Assembly (NCBI RefSeq): GCF_003992125.1
Contig: NZ_RQUY01000007.1
Location: 1-64,000, forward strand
Reading direction: 5' to 3'
Source: Veillonella caviae
GTDB taxonomy: Bacteria; Bacillota; Negativicutes; Veillonellales; Veillonellaceae
Length of the DNA stretch: 64,000 nt
Below, one piece after another: positions 17,486-28,767 of this stretch. Both the position numbers and the translations under genes were made by a program. Numbering within the stretch: the first letter of the stretch is position 1; the number at the start of each line of letters is the position of its first letter. The notes below the pieces were generated by a model. That model did no database searches. It was not told where the DNA came from and saw only the letters and a list, made by a program, of their open reading frames with translations.

Positions 17486-18484
17486 TTATTCGCCTTTTTC
17501 CTTAAGATTAAATCCACCTGGATGATTGCTGAGTTTTTCAGCGATTTCATCAATAGATTTTTTACCCAAGTTGCGAACTTTTCCTAAGTCATCAATGGTT
17601 TTGTCTAGCAAGTCTGCAATTGTGTTAATACCAGCACGTTTCAAGCAGTTGTAAGCTCGTACGGAAAGTTCCAACTCATCGATGGAAATTTTCGCTGGCC
17701 CATCATCCTCTTGAACTTCTTGAGGTACAGGATCAACCACGTCACCTTCAAGACTTTTATCGTCTAATTCAACAACACTTGTAGAATGTGCTAATTTAGT
17801 GAAGTTCCCTAAATAACCAATCATAATAGCAGCAGATTTAGCCACTGCCTCAGCAGCGGTAATGGAACCGTCTGTCAAAACTTCTAATGTAAGTTTGTCG
17901 AAGTCCATTTCATTACCTACGCGCACATCACTCACTTCATATTTTGCACGAAGAATCGGGGAAAAAATAGAATCAATTGGAATACAACCAATTACATCTG
18001 TATCCTTTTTATTCTTCGTAGAAGGAACATAACCTTTGCCACGTTCAATCACTACGTCCATAACGAGGTGAGCTGTTTCATCCATTGTCGCAATCACGAG
18101 CTCAGGATTCAATACTTCTACTTCTGGTGGAAATTGTTCTGCCAAATCAGCAGCAGTCAATACACCATCCTTCTGGAAATCAAAATGAACTTCCAAAGGC
18201 CACTCTGCATCTTCTTCAAGTTTAATGCACAATTGCTTTAAGTTAAGGATGATATCAGTTACATCTTCACGGATACCAGGAATTGTAGAGAATTCATGAA
18301 GGACTCCACCAATTTTGATGGATGTGATAGCTGCCCCATCCAAGGATGAAAGCAAAATTCTGCGTAAGCTATTACCGAGGGTGATGCCATAGCCACGATC
18401 TAATGGTTCACAAACAAATTTACCATAACGACCGCCGTCAGCGATGTCCACTTTCTCGATTTTAAGTTTCTTTTCTTCGCTCAT
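17486..18484 (-). CDS. rpoA: RNA polymerase alpha subunit
   Basis: 332 aa. The N-terminal assembly domain has YGITLGNSLRRILLSS near residue 32; a linker leads to the C-terminal domain (residues about 255-320) with LELSVRAYNCLKRAGI, which contacts UP elements and activators. The ATG at 18484 follows AGGAGG by nine bases; an ATG inside that interval is too close. rpsD, often found between rpsK and rpoA, is absent from this site and sits at 366-953. Confidence 0.97.
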   Translation of the reverse strand: MSEEKKLKIEKVDIADGGRYGKFVCEPLDRGYGITLGNSLRRILLSSLDGAAITSIKIGGVLHEFSTIPGIREDVTDIILNLKQLCIKLEEDAEWPLEVHFDFQKDGVLTAADLAEQFPPEVEVLNPELVIATMDETAHLVMDVVIERGKGYVPSTKNKKDTDVIGCIPIDSIFSPILRAKYEVSDVRVGNEMDFDKLTLEVLTDGSITAAEAVAKSAAIMIGYLGNFTKLAHSTSVVELDDKSLEGDVVDPVPQEVQEDDGPAKISIDELELSVRAYNCLKRAGINTIADLLDKTIDDLGKVRNLGKKSIDEIAEKLSNHPGGFNLKEKGE

Positions 18485-18558
18485 CAGGAACATCCTCCTA
18501 TATAACACACGTTCATAGTTTAATTATAGCACGGCCGGCAATCGACCGTATCTATATA

Positions 18559-18948
18559 TTATACACGACGGCGTTTTGGAGGGCGACAACCATTGTGAGG
18601 AATTGGAGTTACGTCTTTAATAGAAGTAACTTCAAGACCTGCAGCTTGCAAAGCACGGATTGCAGCTTCACGGCCAGATCCAGGACCTTTTACGAATACT
18701 TCAACAGTGCGAAGACCATGTTCCATTGCAGCTTTAGCAGCTTGTTCAGCAGCCATTTGTGCAGCAAATGGAGTAGATTTACGGGAACCACGGAAACCTA
18801 AGCCACCAGCGGAAGCCCAAGACAACGCATTACCGTTTGTATCTGTTAAAGTAACGATAGTATTATTGAATGTAGAACGAATATGAGCCGCACCGGATTC
18901 AATATGTTTCTTTTCTTTTCTTTTTGTTCTAACTACTCTTTTAGCCAC
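18559..18948 (-). CDS. rpsK: 30S ribosomal protein S11
   Basis: Platform protein beside the mRNA exit site. 129 aa, with [12 protein letters not shown]-like start ([16 protein letters not shown]) and the C-terminal [14 protein letters not shown] tail. Confidence 0.97.
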   Translation of the reverse strand: MAKRVVRTKRKEKKHIESGAAHIRSTFNNTIVTLTDTNGNALSWASAGGLGFRGSRKSTPFAAQMAAEQAAKAAMEHGLRTVEVFVKGPGSGREAAIRALQAAGLEVTSIKDVTPIPHNGCRPPKRRRV

Positions 18949-18967
18949 GCTTTATCCCTCCTTTATC

Positions 18968-19336
18968 TTATTTCTTTTTACCAGCAATTGCTTTTCTAGG
19001 ACCTTTGCGAGTACGTGCATTCGTTTTAGTACGTTGACCACGAAGTGGTAAACCCATACGATGACGTTTGCCTCGATAGGAGTTGATTTCAATTAAGCGT
19101 TTAATGTTAAGAGCTTCTTCACGACGAAGGTCACCTTCTACTTTGTAATCAGCATCTAACAATTCACGGATTTTCGCTACTTCATCTTCAGAAAGATCAC
19201 GAACACGTGTGTCAGGATTGATACCAGTTTTAGCAAGAATTTCTTCTGCCAAAGTAGGACCAATACCATAAATATAAGTTAAACCAATTTCCACTCGTTT
19301 ATCACGAGGTAAATCTACACCGGCGATACGTGCCAT
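18968..19336 (-). CDS. rpsM: 30S ribosomal protein S13
   Basis: Head protein contacting the P-site tRNA and the large subunit. 122 aa, starting [20 protein letters not shown] and ending in a basic tail ([14 protein letters not shown]). Confidence 0.97.
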   Translation of the reverse strand: MARIAGVDLPRDKRVEIGLTYIYGIGPTLAEEILAKTGINPDTRVRDLSEDEVAKIRELLDADYKVEGDLRREEALNIKRLIEINSYRGKRHRMGLPLRGQRTKTNARTRKGPRKAIAGKKK

Positions 19337-19359
19337 CTAATCATCCACCTCCTATCAGA

Positions 19360-19473
19360 TTATCCTTGTTTTTGTTTATGTTTTGGATTTTCGCAAATAA
19401 CCATTACACGGCCTTTACGTTTAATGATTTTACATTTTTCGCATATCTTTTTAACTGATGGTTGAACCTTCAT
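19360..19473 (-). CDS. rpmJ: 50S ribosomal protein L36
   Basis: 37-aa protein beginning [15 protein letters not shown]. Two CxxC-type cysteines at 11 and 14, Cys27 and His33 keep the zinc ribbon, so it is the zinc-binding form. It lies between infA and rpsM in the usual order, with AGGAGG before the ATG. Confidence 0.95.
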   Translation of the reverse strand: MKVQPSVKKICEKCKIIKRKGRVMVICENPKHKQKQG

Positions 19474-19499
19474 TAGTACCTCCTTTGTGGGCCCTATGC

Positions 19500-19718
19500 T
19501 TATTTAAAGCGATAGGTGATGCGACCACGATTTAAGTCATACGGTGTCAGTTCCATAGTAACTTTATCACCAGGAAGAATACGGATAAAATTCATACGCA
19601 TTTTACCTGACACATGAGCTAAAACCACATGACCATTTTCCAACTCAACTTGGAACATAGCATTAGGTAAAGCTTCTACTACCGTACCTTCCACCTCAAT
19701 AACGTCTTCTTTTGACAT
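19500..19718 (-). CDS. infA: Translation initiation factor IF-1
   Basis: 72-aa S1/OB-fold protein that occupies the A site during initiation. [20 protein letters not shown] and the [15 protein letters not shown] core match the family throughout. Confidence 0.97.
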   Translation of the reverse strand: MSKEDVIEVEGTVVEALPNAMFQVELENGHVVLAHVSGKMRMNFIRILPGDKVTMELTPYDLNRGRITYRFK

Positions 19719-19740
19719 ATTTTTTCCTCCGGTTACCTGT

Positions 19741-20511
19741 TTATTTAATTAACCGCGGCTCAGACCGCATAGTTAATATTTCAGGGCCGTTTTCTGTAAC
19801 AACCACTGTATGTTCGAAATGAGCAGCAGCTTTACCATCAGCGGTAACTGCCGTCCAGTCATCCCCTAATACACGAACACGGTGCGTACCTAAAGTAATC
19901 ATCGGTTCAATACACAATACCATACCAGGTTTCATAATTGGTCCTTGGTCAGGACTACCATAATTTGGTATTTGTGGATCTTCATGCATTTCGCGGCCTA
20001 GGCCATGACCAACGAAGTCGCGAACGACACCGTAGCCATGTTTCTCACAATACGTTTGAACAGCATGACCGATGGCACCAATACGGTTGCCAACTTTCAC
20101 CTGTTCGATTCCCTTGAATAGACTTTCCTCTGTTACTTTTAACAATTTCATCACATCAGGTTTGACGTGACCGATAGGAACCGTCACAGCTGAATCGCCA
20201 TGGTAACCATCAATACTAGATACGAGATCAATACTGATAACATCACCATTTTTAAGCTTACGCTTAGCGCTCGGAATACCATGAACAACTTCTTCATTGA
20301 TTGAAGCACAGATTGTAGCAGGGAAACCATAGTACCCTTTACAACTTGGTATACCACCGTGGCTGCGAATATATTCTTCGGCAATTGTATCTAACTCAAG
20401 CGTCGTGATGCCAGGTTTAGCCTTTTCTACTAACAAGGACAACGTGTCTGCTGTAAGCTTGCTTGCCTTGCGGATACATTCAATCTCATGGGACGATTTC
20501 AAAATAATCAT
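19741..20511 (-). CDS. map: Methionine aminopeptidase, type I
   Basis: Removes N-terminal methionine from nascent proteins. 256 aa with the five metal ligands in [18 protein letters not shown] (two Asp), [12 protein letters not shown] (His), MVLCIEPM (Glu) and FEHTVVV (Glu). No N-terminal zinc extension, so it is the short class. It follows adk by 3 bp, as in other Firmicutes. Confidence 0.97.
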   Translation of the reverse strand: MIILKSSHEIECIRKASKLTADTLSLLVEKAKPGITTLELDTIAEEYIRSHGGIPSCKGYYGFPATICASINEEVVHGIPSAKRKLKNGDVISIDLVSSIDGYHGDSAVTVPIGHVKPDVMKLLKVTEESLFKGIEQVKVGNRIGAIGHAVQTYCEKHGYGVVRDFVGHGLGREMHEDPQIPNYGSPDQGPIMKPGMVLCIEPMITLGTHRVRVLGDDWTAVTADGKAAAHFEHTVVVTENGPEILTMRSEPRLIK

Positions 20512-20514
20512 GGA

Positions 20515-21078
20515 TTATTTCTCCAACGCCGAAATGATGTCAGCAAATACTGCGTCTACATCTTGTAAACCATTAATTTCTTGATATAAACCGCTATTAC
20601 GATAGTAATCAATTAAAGGTTTAGTAGATTCTTCATACACAGCTAGACGTTTCTGCACTGTTTCAGGGTTATCATCAGCACGATTTTCAAGAACTGCTCG
20701 TTCGCTAATGCGCTTAACCAATTCCTCAGAAGGAACATTTAAATTAAGCACTGCATCCAAAGCAATTCCCAATTCTTTAAGGATTGCATCCAAGGATACA
20801 GCTTGTGCTGTAGTTCTTGGGAATCCATCAAGAATAAATCCAGATTTGCAGTCATCTTTAACCAAGCGATCACGTACGATACCAACAGTTACACTGTCAG
20901 GTACCAATTGACCAGCATCGATATACTTCTTAGCCTCAACTCCAAGAGGTGTTTCGTTCTTAATCGCAGCGCGGAACATATCACCTGTTGAAATTTGGGG
21001 AATACCGTATTTTTCAATAAGTCGAGCCGCCTGAGTGCCTTTACCAGCACCAGGAGGTCCCATTAATAAAATATACAT
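20515..21078 (-). CDS. adk: Adenylate kinase, short-LID form
   Basis: Converts ATP plus AMP to two ADP. Walker [11 protein letters not shown] starts at residue 7, AMP-binding [10 protein letters not shown] near residue 30, and DGFPRT near residue 84. At 187 aa it lacks the ~30-residue zinc-finger LID of typical Firmicutes enzymes: [16 protein letters not shown] joins directly where that domain would be inserted. Confidence 0.96.
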   Translation of the reverse strand: MYILLMGPPGAGKGTQAARLIEKYGIPQISTGDMFRAAIKNETPLGVEAKKYIDAGQLVPDSVTVGIVRDRLVKDDCKSGFILDGFPRTTAQAVSLDAILKELGIALDAVLNLNVPSEELVKRISERAVLENRADDNPETVQKRLAVYEESTKPLIDYYRNSGLYQEINGLQDVDAVFADIISALEK

Positions 21079-21090
21079 CCTGTTTCCCTC

Positions 21091-22353
21091 CTATTTCACA
21101 AAGCCCTTATAGTGGCGTGTTACCATAAGCGACTCAATTTGTTGCATTGTATCAAGAGCTACACCTACAACGATTAAGAGAGCTGTACCACCAAAGTATA
21201 CGCCTTGTACGCCTGTAATCGACCCAAGGAAATTTGGAACGATGGCAACGATGGCTAAGAATACAGCACCGGCCAATGTAATCTTGGTCATCACGCTATC
21301 CACATAATCAGCAGTAGGTTTACCCGCACGAATACCTGGGATAAAACCACCGTATTTTTTCATATTATCTGCCATATCTGTAATGTTGATAGAAATTGCA
21401 GTATAGAAATATGTAAAGATAAAAATCAATATTGCATATAGTGCCGTTTGTAACGGCGTTCCCCAAGTGAATAAGTCCGCAATTTTGTGAACCAATTCAT
21501 TATCAATAAATTGAGCAATTGTTACAGGGAACATCAACACAGATGACGCAAAGATAATTGGAATTACACCTGCCTGATTGACTTTCAACGGCAAGAATGT
21601 AGAGTGACCACCGTACATTTTACGACCTACTACGCGTTTTGCGTATTGAATCGGAATGCGACGTTGGCCTTGCGTAACAGCTACTACAACAGCAATCATT
21701 GCAATAGCAATTACGGCAAATAAGAATGCTTGGAACATATTAATTGTTCCTGTTTGTATGTATTGGTAAATAGTGTGAAGCCCATCTGGTAGTCGAGCTA
21801 CGATACCAGCAAAGATAATCAAGGATATACCATTACCAATGCCATAAGCAGTAATTTGTTCGCCAATCCACATCAAAAGGCATGTACCAGCTGTGAGAAT
21901 AATAGCGACAACAAAAACACTAAGGAGATCATTATTTACGAGCGCTGCATTTGCACGAAGTGCGAATGCCATGCCGAAGGCTTGTACAAAGCCTAGTACA
22001 ACAGTACCATAACGAGTTACCTTAGCAATTTTCTTACGACCCTCTTCACCATCTTTACTCCACGCTTCGAACTGTGGAACTACAGCCTGAAGTAATTGCA
22101 TGATGATGGAAGCATTAATGTAAGGAGTAATACTCATTGCAAAGATAGAGAACTTACTTAGCGCACCACCAGCAAACAAATCTAGTAGACCGAATAGATT
22201 ACCCGATGTAAACAAAGATTCAATAACAGATGCATCTACACCTGGTACAGGGATGTGAATGCCGGCTCTAAACACGGCAAACATCATCAATGTATATAGA
22301 ATCTTGTTTCTTAGTTCGGTAATTTTAAAGGTGTTCGAGAGGCTATCTAGCAC
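21091..22353 (-). CDS. secY: Protein translocase subunit SecY
   Basis: Channel-forming subunit of the Sec translocon, 420 aa, ten transmembrane segments. Recognisable by IPVPGVD near residue 35, the plug segment and the cytoplasmic loop KIAKVTRYGTVVLG. Start is GTG at 22353, one base after the rplO stop, so translation is probably coupled. Confidence 0.96.
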   Translation of the reverse strand: MLDSLSNTFKITELRNKILYTLMMFAVFRAGIHIPVPGVDASVIESLFTSGNLFGLLDLFAGGALSKFSIFAMSITPYINASIIMQLLQAVVPQFEAWSKDGEEGRKKIAKVTRYGTVVLGFVQAFGMAFALRANAALVNNDLLSVFVVAIILTAGTCLLMWIGEQITAYGIGNGISLIIFAGIVARLPDGLHTIYQYIQTGTINMFQAFLFAVIAIAMIAVVVAVTQGQRRIPIQYAKRVVGRKMYGGHSTFLPLKVNQAGVIPIIFASSVLMFPVTIAQFIDNELVHKIADLFTWGTPLQTALYAILIFIFTYFYTAISINITDMADNMKKYGGFIPGIRAGKPTADYVDSVMTKITLAGAVFLAIVAIVPNFLGSITGVQGVYFGGTALLIVVGVALDTMQQIESLMVTRHYKGFVK

Positions 22354-22354
22354 C

Positions 22355-22798
22355 CTAGATCACCTCTACTTTTCCGCCTGCTGCTGTAATTTTTTCTTCA
22401 GCAGATTTAGTGAAGCCGTTAGCAATAACAGTTAGGTTTTTAGTTTCCAAAGTACCATTACCTAAAATGCGAATGCCATCGCGTACATTTTTCAAAATGC
22501 CAGCTTCAATAAGAGCTACTGGATCAACTGTTGCACCGTCTTCAAAACGGTTTAATTGTTCTACGTTTACTTCTGCATATTGTTTAGCAAAAACGTTGTT
22601 GAAACCACGTTTTGGTAAACGACGATAAAGAGGCATTTGGCCGCCTTCAAAACCGGAGCGAACGCCACCGCCACTACGAGAGTTTTGACCTTTTTGACCA
22701 CGACCAGAAGTTTTACCTAAGCCAGAGCCAAGACCACGACCTACGCGAGTTCTTGTTTGTTTGGAACCAGCTGCTGGTTGTAATTCATGAAGTTTCAT
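22355..22798 (-). CDS. rplO: 50S ribosomal protein L15
   Basis: 147 aa; glycine- and arginine-rich N-terminal extension ([20 protein letters not shown]) that threads into 23S rRNA, globular C-terminal half. Confidence 0.97.
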   Translation of the reverse strand: MKLHELQPAAGSKQTRTRVGRGLGSGLGKTSGRGQKGQNSRSGGGVRSGFEGGQMPLYRRLPKRGFNNVFAKQYAEVNVEQLNRFEDGATVDPVALIEAGILKNVRDGIRILGNGTLETKNLTVIANGFTKSAEEKITAAGGKVEVI

Positions 22799-22820
22799 TC
22801 AGTGCACCTCCTTATCAGTA

Positions 22821-23000
22821 TTAAACTTCTTCAACTTTAACTAAATGTCTAACTTTGTGAAGCATACCTTGAATTTGAGGTGTTACTTCTTTAACGACTT
22901 GAGAATTAGTTTTTTTCAAGCCCAAAGCTTTAACTGTCGCGCGTTGATCTTCAGGACGACCGATTAAGCTTCTTGTTAATGTTACTTTAACTTGTGCCAT
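22821..23000 (-). CDS. rpmD: 50S ribosomal protein L30
   Basis: 59-aa protein, [20 protein letters not shown] start, KALGL and the [12 protein letters not shown] end. Lies between rpsE and rplO in the expected spc order. Confidence 0.95.
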   Translation of the reverse strand: MAQVKVTLTRSLIGRPEDQRATVKALGLKKTNSQVVKEVTPQIQGMLHKVRHLVKVEEV

Positions 23001-23014
23001 TTCTTGTCTCCTTA

Positions 23015-23518
23015 TTACGCGTTATAGATTTCTTCAACGGTTTTACCACGAAGTTCAGCAACTTCGCTAGCGCGTTTTAAATCTTTCAAACCTTCGATTG
23101 TAGCGCGAACCATATTGTTAGGATTAGAAGATCCCAAAGATTTAGTCAAGATGTTACGAACACCTACTAATTCCAATACGGCACGAACAGGGCCACCAGC
23201 AATAACGCCAGTACCTTCAGCAGCTGGTTTCAAAAATACGCGACCTGCGCCGAATACACCTGTTACGCTATGAGGGATTGTACCATTTTTAATTGCTACA
23301 TTTACAATATTTTTCTTAGCATCATCGATACCTTTGCGGATAGCTTCAGGTACTTCCGCAGCTTTACCTAAGCCAACGCCTACATAACCGTTGCCATCAC
23401 CAACAACTACAAGAGCGCTAAAGGAAAAACGACGACCGCCTTTAACTACTTTGGCTACGCGGTTGATGAATACTACTCTTTCTTTAAGATCAAGACTGGT
23501 GTAGTCAATTCTCGCCAT
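23015..23518 (-). CDS. rpsE: 30S ribosomal protein S5
   Basis: 167 aa; double-stranded RNA-binding fold at residues 10-75 ([20 protein letters not shown]) and C-terminal S5 domain with GTGVIAGG. Contributes to decoding fidelity. Confidence 0.97.
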   Translation of the reverse strand: MARIDYTSLDLKERVVFINRVAKVVKGGRRFSFSALVVVGDGNGYVGVGLGKAAEVPEAIRKGIDDAKKNIVNVAIKNGTIPHSVTGVFGAGRVFLKPAAEGTGVIAGGPVRAVLELVGVRNILTKSLGSSNPNNMVRATIEGLKDLKRASEVAELRGKTVEEIYNA

Positions 23519-23536
23519 GTCTATAGTTCCTCCTTC

Positions 23537-23899
23537 TTAGAATTTTAAGCCTGCTTCACGAGCACCTTCTGCAAGGGCTGCAACGCGACCATGGTAAATG
23601 TAACCACCACGGTCAAACACTACTGTGTCAATACCTTTAGCGATAGCTTTTTTAGCAACTGCTTCACCAACAGCTTTAGCAGCAGCTACGTTACCACCAT
23701 AGTTTAAGTTTAAGTCTTTATCTAAAGAGCTTGCAGCTACCAAAGTAGTACCTGCTACGTCATCGATAACTTGAGCATAAATATTGCTTAAGCTACGGTA
23801 TACGTTCAAACGTGGGCATGTTGCCGTACCAGAAATGTGACGGCGAATACGAAGATGACGTTTTGCTCGAGCGATGTTTCTACTAGATTTACGAGGCAA
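23537..23899 (-). CDS. rplR: 50S ribosomal protein L18
   Basis: 5S-rRNA binding protein, 120 aa. The start is most likely TTG at 23899 ([15 protein letters not shown]): AAGGAG lies eight bases upstream, and the resulting length is standard. An ATG at 23917 lies before that ribosome-binding site. Confidence 0.94.
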   Translation of the reverse strand: MPRKSSRNIARAKRHLRIRRHISGTATCPRLNVYRSLSNIYAQVIDDVAGTTLVAASSLDKDLNLNYGGNVAAAKAVGEAVAKKAIAKGIDTVVFDRGGYIYHGRVAALAEGAREAGLKF

Positions 23900-23934
23900 G
23901 ATATTCACTCCTTTCATTCATATAGATGATATTA

Positions 23935-24480
23935 CTATTTACCTTTTGCACCAGCTTTACCAGCTTTACGACGAACAATTTCGCCTTCATAGCGGATACC
24001 TTTACCTTTGTAAGGCTCTGGTTTTCTCCATTTACGAATATCAGCTGCAACTGCGCCTACAACTTCTTTGTCTGCACCAGAAACAACGATTTTGTTAGGA
24101 GCTGGAACATCAATTGTAATACCAGCTGGAGCTTCCATTTCTACGGGATGAGAGAAGCCAAGTGTAAGTGCTAATTTATTGCCTTGTTTAGCCGCTCTGT
24201 AACCAACACCGTTGATTTCAAGAGTCTTAGTAAATCCTTCAGATACGCCTGTTACCATATTAGCAACAAGAGCGCGAGTCAAACCGTGAAGGGAACGATG
24301 AGCTTTGTCTTCGGAAGGACGAGCTACTGTAATTACATTACCTTCTACAGTTACGATCATATCTGGATGCAAATCACGAGATAATTCGCCTTTAGGACCT
24401 TTTACCACCATATGATGGTTATCATATGTAACAGTAACGCCTGCAGGAATCTCGATAGGCATTCTACCGATACGTGACAT
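23935..24480 (-). CDS. rplF: 50S ribosomal protein L6
   Basis: 181 aa, two-fold repeated domain; [17 protein letters not shown] start and the C-terminal [13 protein letters not shown] motif. Confidence 0.97.
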   Translation of the reverse strand: MSRIGRMPIEIPAGVTVTYDNHHMVVKGPKGELSRDLHPDMIVTVEGNVITVARPSEDKAHRSLHGLTRALVANMVTGVSEGFTKTLEINGVGYRAAKQGNKLALTLGFSHPVEMEAPAGITIDVPAPNKIVVSGADKEVVGAVAADIRKWRKPEPYKGKGIRYEGEIVRRKAGKAGAKGK

Positions 24481-24504
24481 TATTTCTACCTCCTATTGCT
24501 ACTA

Positions 24505-24891
24505 TTACCAAACGTATGCGATTACTTCGCCACCAAGACCTTCTTTACGAGCTTGTTTGTCGCTCATAACGCCTTTAGATGTAGAAATAACTGCAATACC
24601 CAAACCACCAAGTACACGAGGAAGTTCTTCCTTTTTCGCGTAAACGCGTAAACCAGGTTTGGAAATACGTTTAATTCCTGTAATAACTTTTTCGTTATTG
24701 GAACCATATTTCAATGTTACTTTTAAAGTGTTTTCTTCTTTTTCAACGCTCTTTACGAAACCTTCTTGTAAAAGGATTTCAAGAACAGCTGCTTTCATTC
24801 TAGATGCAGGAATGTTTACCGTTTCATGAAGTGCAGCATTTGCATTACGGATGCGCGTAAGCATATCCGCGATAGGATCGGTCATTACCAT
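24505..24891 (-). CDS. rpsH: 30S ribosomal protein S8
   Basis: 128 aa; 16S central-domain binder and spc-operon repressor in enteric bacteria. [15 protein letters not shown] start region and the C-terminal [26 protein letters not shown] favours the first ATG at 24891 over the second one two codons later. Confidence 0.96.
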   Translation of the reverse strand: MVMTDPIADMLTRIRNANAALHETVNIPASRMKAAVLEILLQEGFVKSVEKEENTLKVTLKYGSNNEKVITGIKRISKPGLRVYAKKEELPRVLGGLGIAVISTSKGVMSDKQARKEGLGGEVIAYVW

Positions 24892-24918
24892 AATCTAAAA
24901 ACCTCCTCTCGTCTAATA

Positions 24919-25188
24919 TTACCAGCTGGCTTTTTTAACACCAGGAATTTGTCCTTTGTACGCCAATTCACGGAACGCAATACGGCTGATACCGAATTTA
25001 CGCATATAGCCGTGAGGACGACCAGTTAAGTTGCAACGGTTGTGCAAGCGTGTTGGGGAAGCATTAGCAGGTAATTTGGATAAACCTTCATAATCACCAG
25101 CTTCTTTTAACGCTGCGCGTTTAGCTGCATATTTTTCAACGATTTTAGCGCGTTTCTTTTCGCGTTCAATCATAGATTTTTTAGCCAT
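24919..25188 (-). CDS. rpsN: 30S ribosomal protein S14, long zinc-free form
   Basis: 89 aa. This is the long class with no CxxC pairs: [20 protein letters not shown] keeps only one Cys. Most Firmicutes carry the 61-aa zinc form at this position. Confidence 0.96.
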   Translation of the reverse strand: MAKKSMIEREKKRAKIVEKYAAKRAALKEAGDYEGLSKLPANASPTRLHNRCNLTGRPHGYMRKFGISRIAFRELAYKGQIPGVKKASW

Positions 25189-25204
25189 CTATATGTTCCT
25201 CCTA

Positions 25205-25744
25205 TTATTTTTCAAAAGGCATACCGAATTGAGTCAACAATTCACGAGCTTCTTCATCTGTTTTAGCGCTTGTTACTACGATAATATCCATACCAGTAAC
25301 GCGTTCTACCTGATCATATTCGATTTCAGGGAAGATGAGCTGTTCTTTAAGACCCAACGCGTAGTTACCACGGCCATCAAATGCTGTTGCGCTGATACCG
25401 CGGAAGTCACGTACACGAGGTAATGCCGCATTGATCAATCTGTCAAGGAATTCATACATGCGTTCGCCGCGAAGAGTAACTTTAGTACCTAAAGCCATGC
25501 CTTCACGAACTTTAAAGTTCGCAATAGATTTTTTAGCTTTTGTAATTACAGGTTTTTGACCAGCAATGATAGTCAAGTCATTTACTGCAGATTCCAAAGC
25601 CTTTGCATTACCTACTGCATCGCCAACGCCAATGTTAATAACGATCTTTTCAAGTTTAGGGATTTCCATTACATTTTTGTATTGGAATTTTTCTTGTAAA
25701 CTCTTTTTGATTTCAGAGTTATATTGTTCATGTAAACGAGACAT
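25205..25744 (-). CDS. rplE: 50S ribosomal protein L5
   Basis: 179 aa, 5S-rRNA binding; [16 protein letters not shown] near residue 28, RDFRGI and [11 protein letters not shown]. Confidence 0.97.
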   Translation of the reverse strand: MSRLHEQYNSEIKKSLQEKFQYKNVMEIPKLEKIVINIGVGDAVGNAKALESAVNDLTIIAGQKPVITKAKKSIANFKVREGMALGTKVTLRGERMYEFLDRLINAALPRVRDFRGISATAFDGRGNYALGLKEQLIFPEIEYDQVERVTGMDIIVVTSAKTDEEARELLTQFGMPFEK

Positions 25745-25767
25745 TTATGTAGCTCCTCCTTTCCTGA

Positions 25768-26088
25768 TTAATTAAGTACTGTACCAGATTTAACAGTGGC
25801 ACGAACGAATTTACCGTCTTTACCTTCTACTTTTTTGATACGAGTAGCTGTTTTTGTTTCTGGATCAACAACCATTACGTTAGAAACGTGAATACCCGCT
25901 TCTTTAGTAACGATGCCACCTTGAGGATTAGCTTGAGAAGGTTTTGTATGACGTTTTACGATATTAACGCCTTCTACAAATACGCGTTCTTTTTTAGGCT
26001 CAGTAGCAATTACTGTACCTTGCTTACCTTTATCTTTACCGGAGATAACAACAACTGTATCGCCTTTTTTAATTTGTAATTTAGCCAT
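25768..26088 (-). CDS. rplX: 50S ribosomal protein L24
   Basis: 106 aa with N-terminal KOW motif ([18 protein letters not shown]) that initiates large-subunit assembly. Confidence 0.97.
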   Translation of the reverse strand: MAKLQIKKGDTVVVISGKDKGKQGTVIATEPKKERVFVEGVNIVKRHTKPSQANPQGGIVTKEAGIHVSNVMVVDPETKTATRIKKVEGKDGKFVRATVKSGTVLN

Positions 26089-26106
26089 ATGCTGCGTTCC
26101 TCCTTC

Positions 26107-26475
26107 TTATAATACTTCTGGAGCTAAAGAAACGATTTTCATGAAATCTTTTTCACGAAGTTCTCTAGCTACAGGTCCGAAGATACGAGTACCACGAGGG
26201 GTTTTATCTTCTTTAATAACTACTGCTGCGTTTTCATCGAAACGGATATAGGAACCGTCTTGACGGCGAATACCTTTTTTAGAACGAACAATAACAGCTT
26301 TAACTACGTCGCCTTTCTTGACAACGCCACCGGGTGATGCATCTTTTACAGAAGCAACGATTACGTCACCGATATTGCCGAATTTGCGATAAGAACCGCC
26401 CATGACTTGGATGCACATAATACGTTTTGCACCAGTGTTGTCGGCAACATTCAAAATTGTTTGTTGCTGGATCAT
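26107..26475 (-). CDS. rplN: 50S ribosomal protein L14
   Basis: 122 aa; [20 protein letters not shown] start; sits at the subunit interface. Confidence 0.97.
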   Translation of the reverse strand: MIQQQTILNVADNTGAKRIMCIQVMGGSYRKFGNIGDVIVASVKDASPGGVVKKGDVVKAVIVRSKKGIRRQDGSYIRFDENAAVVIKEDKTPRGTRIFGPVARELREKDFMKIVSLAPEVL

Positions 26476-26499
26476 CGTCTATTCCTCCTTACATCACTC

Positions 26500-26760
26500 T
26501 TATTTTTGTCTTTCAAGAATTTCAACAACTCTCCAACATTTATCTTTAGAAAGTGGACGAGTTTCTACAATTTTAACTGTATCGCCAACTTGGCACTCAT
26601 TATTTTCATCATGAGCTTTGAAGCGTTTATTGCTAACCATTGGCTTATTATATAATGCGTGAGGTACTTTACGTTCTACTGCAACGACAACAGTTTTATC
26701 CATTTTGTCGCTAACAACTTTACCTACGCGGACTTTACGTACGTTTCTTTCTTCTGCCAC
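26500..26760 (-). CDS. rpsQ: 30S ribosomal protein S17
   Basis: 86 aa OB-fold protein. The start is GTG at 26760 ([13 protein letters not shown]), placed behind AAGGAGG; an ATG at 26781 precedes that site and would add a non-homologous extension. Confidence 0.94.
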   Translation of the reverse strand: MAEERNVRKVRVGKVVSDKMDKTVVVAVERKVPHALYNKPMVSNKRFKAHDENNECQVGDTVKIVETRPLSKDKCWRVVEILERQK

Positions 26761-26799
26761 GATTTTAAGCCTCCTTTTCAAACTTTAACAAATCTGTTA

Positions 26800-27003
26800 T
26801 TATGCGTTTTCAGATTTAAGTTCAACTTCACGTTGTACAGTTTTAATACGAGCGATTGTCTTCTTAACTTCACGAATGCGCATAGGATTTTCTAATTGAC
26901 CTGTTGCAAGCTGAAAACGGAGGTTGAATAACTCTTCCTTAAGACCGGAAACTTTTTGTTCCATTTCGGCAGCGCTCATATTGCGAATGTCATTAACCTT
27001 CAT
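26800..27003 (-). CDS. rpmC: 50S ribosomal protein L29
   Basis: 67-aa helical hairpin at the exit tunnel; [18 protein letters not shown] and [16 protein letters not shown]. Its start overlaps the rplP end by 11 bp. Confidence 0.96.
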   Translation of the reverse strand: MKVNDIRNMSAAEMEQKVSGLKEELFNLRFQLATGQLENPMRIREVKKTIARIKTVQREVELKSENA

Positions 27004-27430
27004 TTACGTCACCACCCAATTCTTTACCCTTAACAACAAATTTGCATTTGATTGGAAGTTTATGGCTTGCGAGACGCATAGCTTCACGAGCTACATGTTC
27101 AGGCACACCGTCCATTTCAAACATTACACGACCTGGTTTAACTACTGCTACCCAGTATTCAGGAGAACCTTTACCGGAACCCATACGAGTACCAGCTGGT
27201 TTAGCTGTAATTGGTTTGTCAGGGAAAATCTTAATCCATACTTTACCACCACGTTTGATATAACGAGTCATAGCGATACGGGCAGCTTCGATTTGACGGT
27301 TAGTAATCCAAGATGGTTCGCATGCTACCAAGCCGAATTCACCATGGGATACTGTATTACCGCGCATAGCACGACCTTTCATGCGGCCGCGGAATTGTTT
27401 ACGATGTTTTACGCGCTTTGGAATAAGCAT
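26993..27430 (-). CDS. rplP: 50S ribosomal protein L16
   Basis: 145 aa; [19 protein letters not shown] start, [12 protein letters not shown]-like core ([19 protein letters not shown]). Near the A-site tRNA elbow. One-base overlap with rpsC. Confidence 0.97.
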   Translation of the reverse strand: MLIPKRVKHRKQFRGRMKGRAMRGNTVSHGEFGLVACEPSWITNRQIEAARIAMTRYIKRGGKVWIKIFPDKPITAKPAGTRMGSGKGSPEYWVAVVKPGRVMFEMDGVPEHVAREAMRLASHKLPIKCKFVVKGKELGGDVNEG

Positions 27431-28098
27431 TACTTGCCACCTTCTTCCTTTTTAGCAGGTGCTTGTTTAGCTTCTGGCAAAACTTCACCTTTGTAAATCC
27501 ATACTTTAATACCGATACAACCGTAAGTTGTATGAGCTTCAGCAGTACCATAATCGATATCTGCACGCAATGTATGCAAAGGAATAGAACCTTCACGGTA
27601 AGATTCACTACGAGCAATTTCAGCGCCACCAAGACGACCGCTTACCATGATTTTAATACCTTTAGCACCTAAGCGCATAGTACGACCAACAGCTTGTTTC
27701 ATTGCACGACGGAAACCGATACGGCGTTCCAATTGGCTTGCAATGTTTTCAGCAACTAAAATTGCATCCATGTCAGCTTGTTTGATTTCTGCAATGTTAA
27801 CGTCAACTTGTTTATCAGTGAAACGAGTCATTGCTTTTTTGATATCTTCAATACCAGCACCACCACGACCGATAACCATACCTGGTTTTGCAGTGTGGAT
27901 AGTCAATTTAATACGTTTGTTTGTACGCTCGATTTCAATGCGGGAAATACCAGCAATGAAAAGGGTTTCTTTCAAGAAGTTACGAATTTTTACGTCTTCA
28001 TGAAGATTCGCAGCGAAGTCTTTATCTGCATACCATTTTGCGTCCCAATCTTTTACGATACCGACACGCAAACCGTGTGGATTAACTTTTTGACCCAC
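27430..28098 (-). CDS. rpsC: 30S ribosomal protein S3
   Basis: 222 aa; KH domain with [15 protein letters not shown] near residue 76 and a C-terminal lysine/glutamate tail. Part of the mRNA entry helicase. Confidence 0.97.
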   Translation of the reverse strand: MGQKVNPHGLRVGIVKDWDAKWYADKDFAANLHEDVKIRNFLKETLFIAGISRIEIERTNKRIKLTIHTAKPGMVIGRGGAGIEDIKKAMTRFTDKQVDVNIAEIKQADMDAILVAENIASQLERRIGFRRAMKQAVGRTMRLGAKGIKIMVSGRLGGAEIARSESYREGSIPLHTLRADIDYGTAEAHTTYGCIGIKVWIYKGEVLPEAKQAPAKKEEGGK

Positions 28099-28114
28099 TC
28101 TATTTCCCTCCTTC

Positions 28115-28450
28115 TTAAGCTCTTTCTTTAACTACTACTGTTACGTGGCTAGTGCGTTTCAAGATTTTGAAAGCTTGACCACGGGAACGAGGATGAATGC
28201 GTTTTAATGTAGGGCCTTGATCAACAAAGATCTCGGATACGTAAAGATTGTCAACATTCATATCAAAATTGTGTTCTGCATTTGCAATTGCGGAACGCAT
28301 TACTTTTTCAACTACATCAGCGCCAACTTTCGGAGTGAACTTCAAGATGGCAAATGCTTCGCCGATGTTTTTACCGCGCACTAAATCAGCAACGATACGG
28401 ATTTTACGAGGCGCGATTCGGATATGTCTAGCGATTGCTTTTGCTTCCAT
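28115..28450 (-). CDS. rplV: 50S ribosomal protein L22
   Basis: 111 aa; [20 protein letters not shown] start; the beta-hairpin (residues 78-98) lines the exit tunnel and shows no deletion of the type linked to macrolide resistance. Confidence 0.97.
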   Translation of the reverse strand: MEAKAIARHIRIAPRKIRIVADLVRGKNIGEAFAILKFTPKVGADVVEKVMRSAIANAEHNFDMNVDNLYVSEIFVDQGPTLKRIHPRSRGQAFKILKRTSHVTVVVKERA

Positions 28451-28462
28451 TAATTATTCCTC

Positions 28463-28744
28463 CTATTTTCTGCCTGTAGATTTTTCGTCCTTACCATGAC
28501 CTTTATAAGTACGTGTAGGAGCGAACTCACCTAATTTATGACCTACCATATCTTCTGTAATAAATACAGGTACATGTTTGCGACCATCATGCACAGCAAT
28601 TGTGTGGCCTACAAAACTAGGGATAATAGTAGAGGCACGGGACCAGGTTTTTACAACTTTCTTTTCGTTAGTTTCGTTTAAAGCATCAACTTTCTTAAGC
28701 AAATGATCTGCTACGAAAGGGCCTTTTTTAATAGATCTGGACAC
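28463..28744 (-). CDS. rpsS: 30S ribosomal protein S19
   Basis: 93 aa; start is GTG at 28744 ([17 protein letters not shown]); [13 protein letters not shown] near the C-terminus. Head protein paired with S13. Confidence 0.96.
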   Translation of the reverse strand: MSRSIKKGPFVADHLLKKVDALNETNEKKVVKTWSRASTIIPSFVGHTIAVHDGRKHVPVFITEDMVGHKLGEFAPTRTYKGHGKDEKSTGRK

Positions 28745-28767
28745 TATTTTATCTCCTTTCCTTTATC

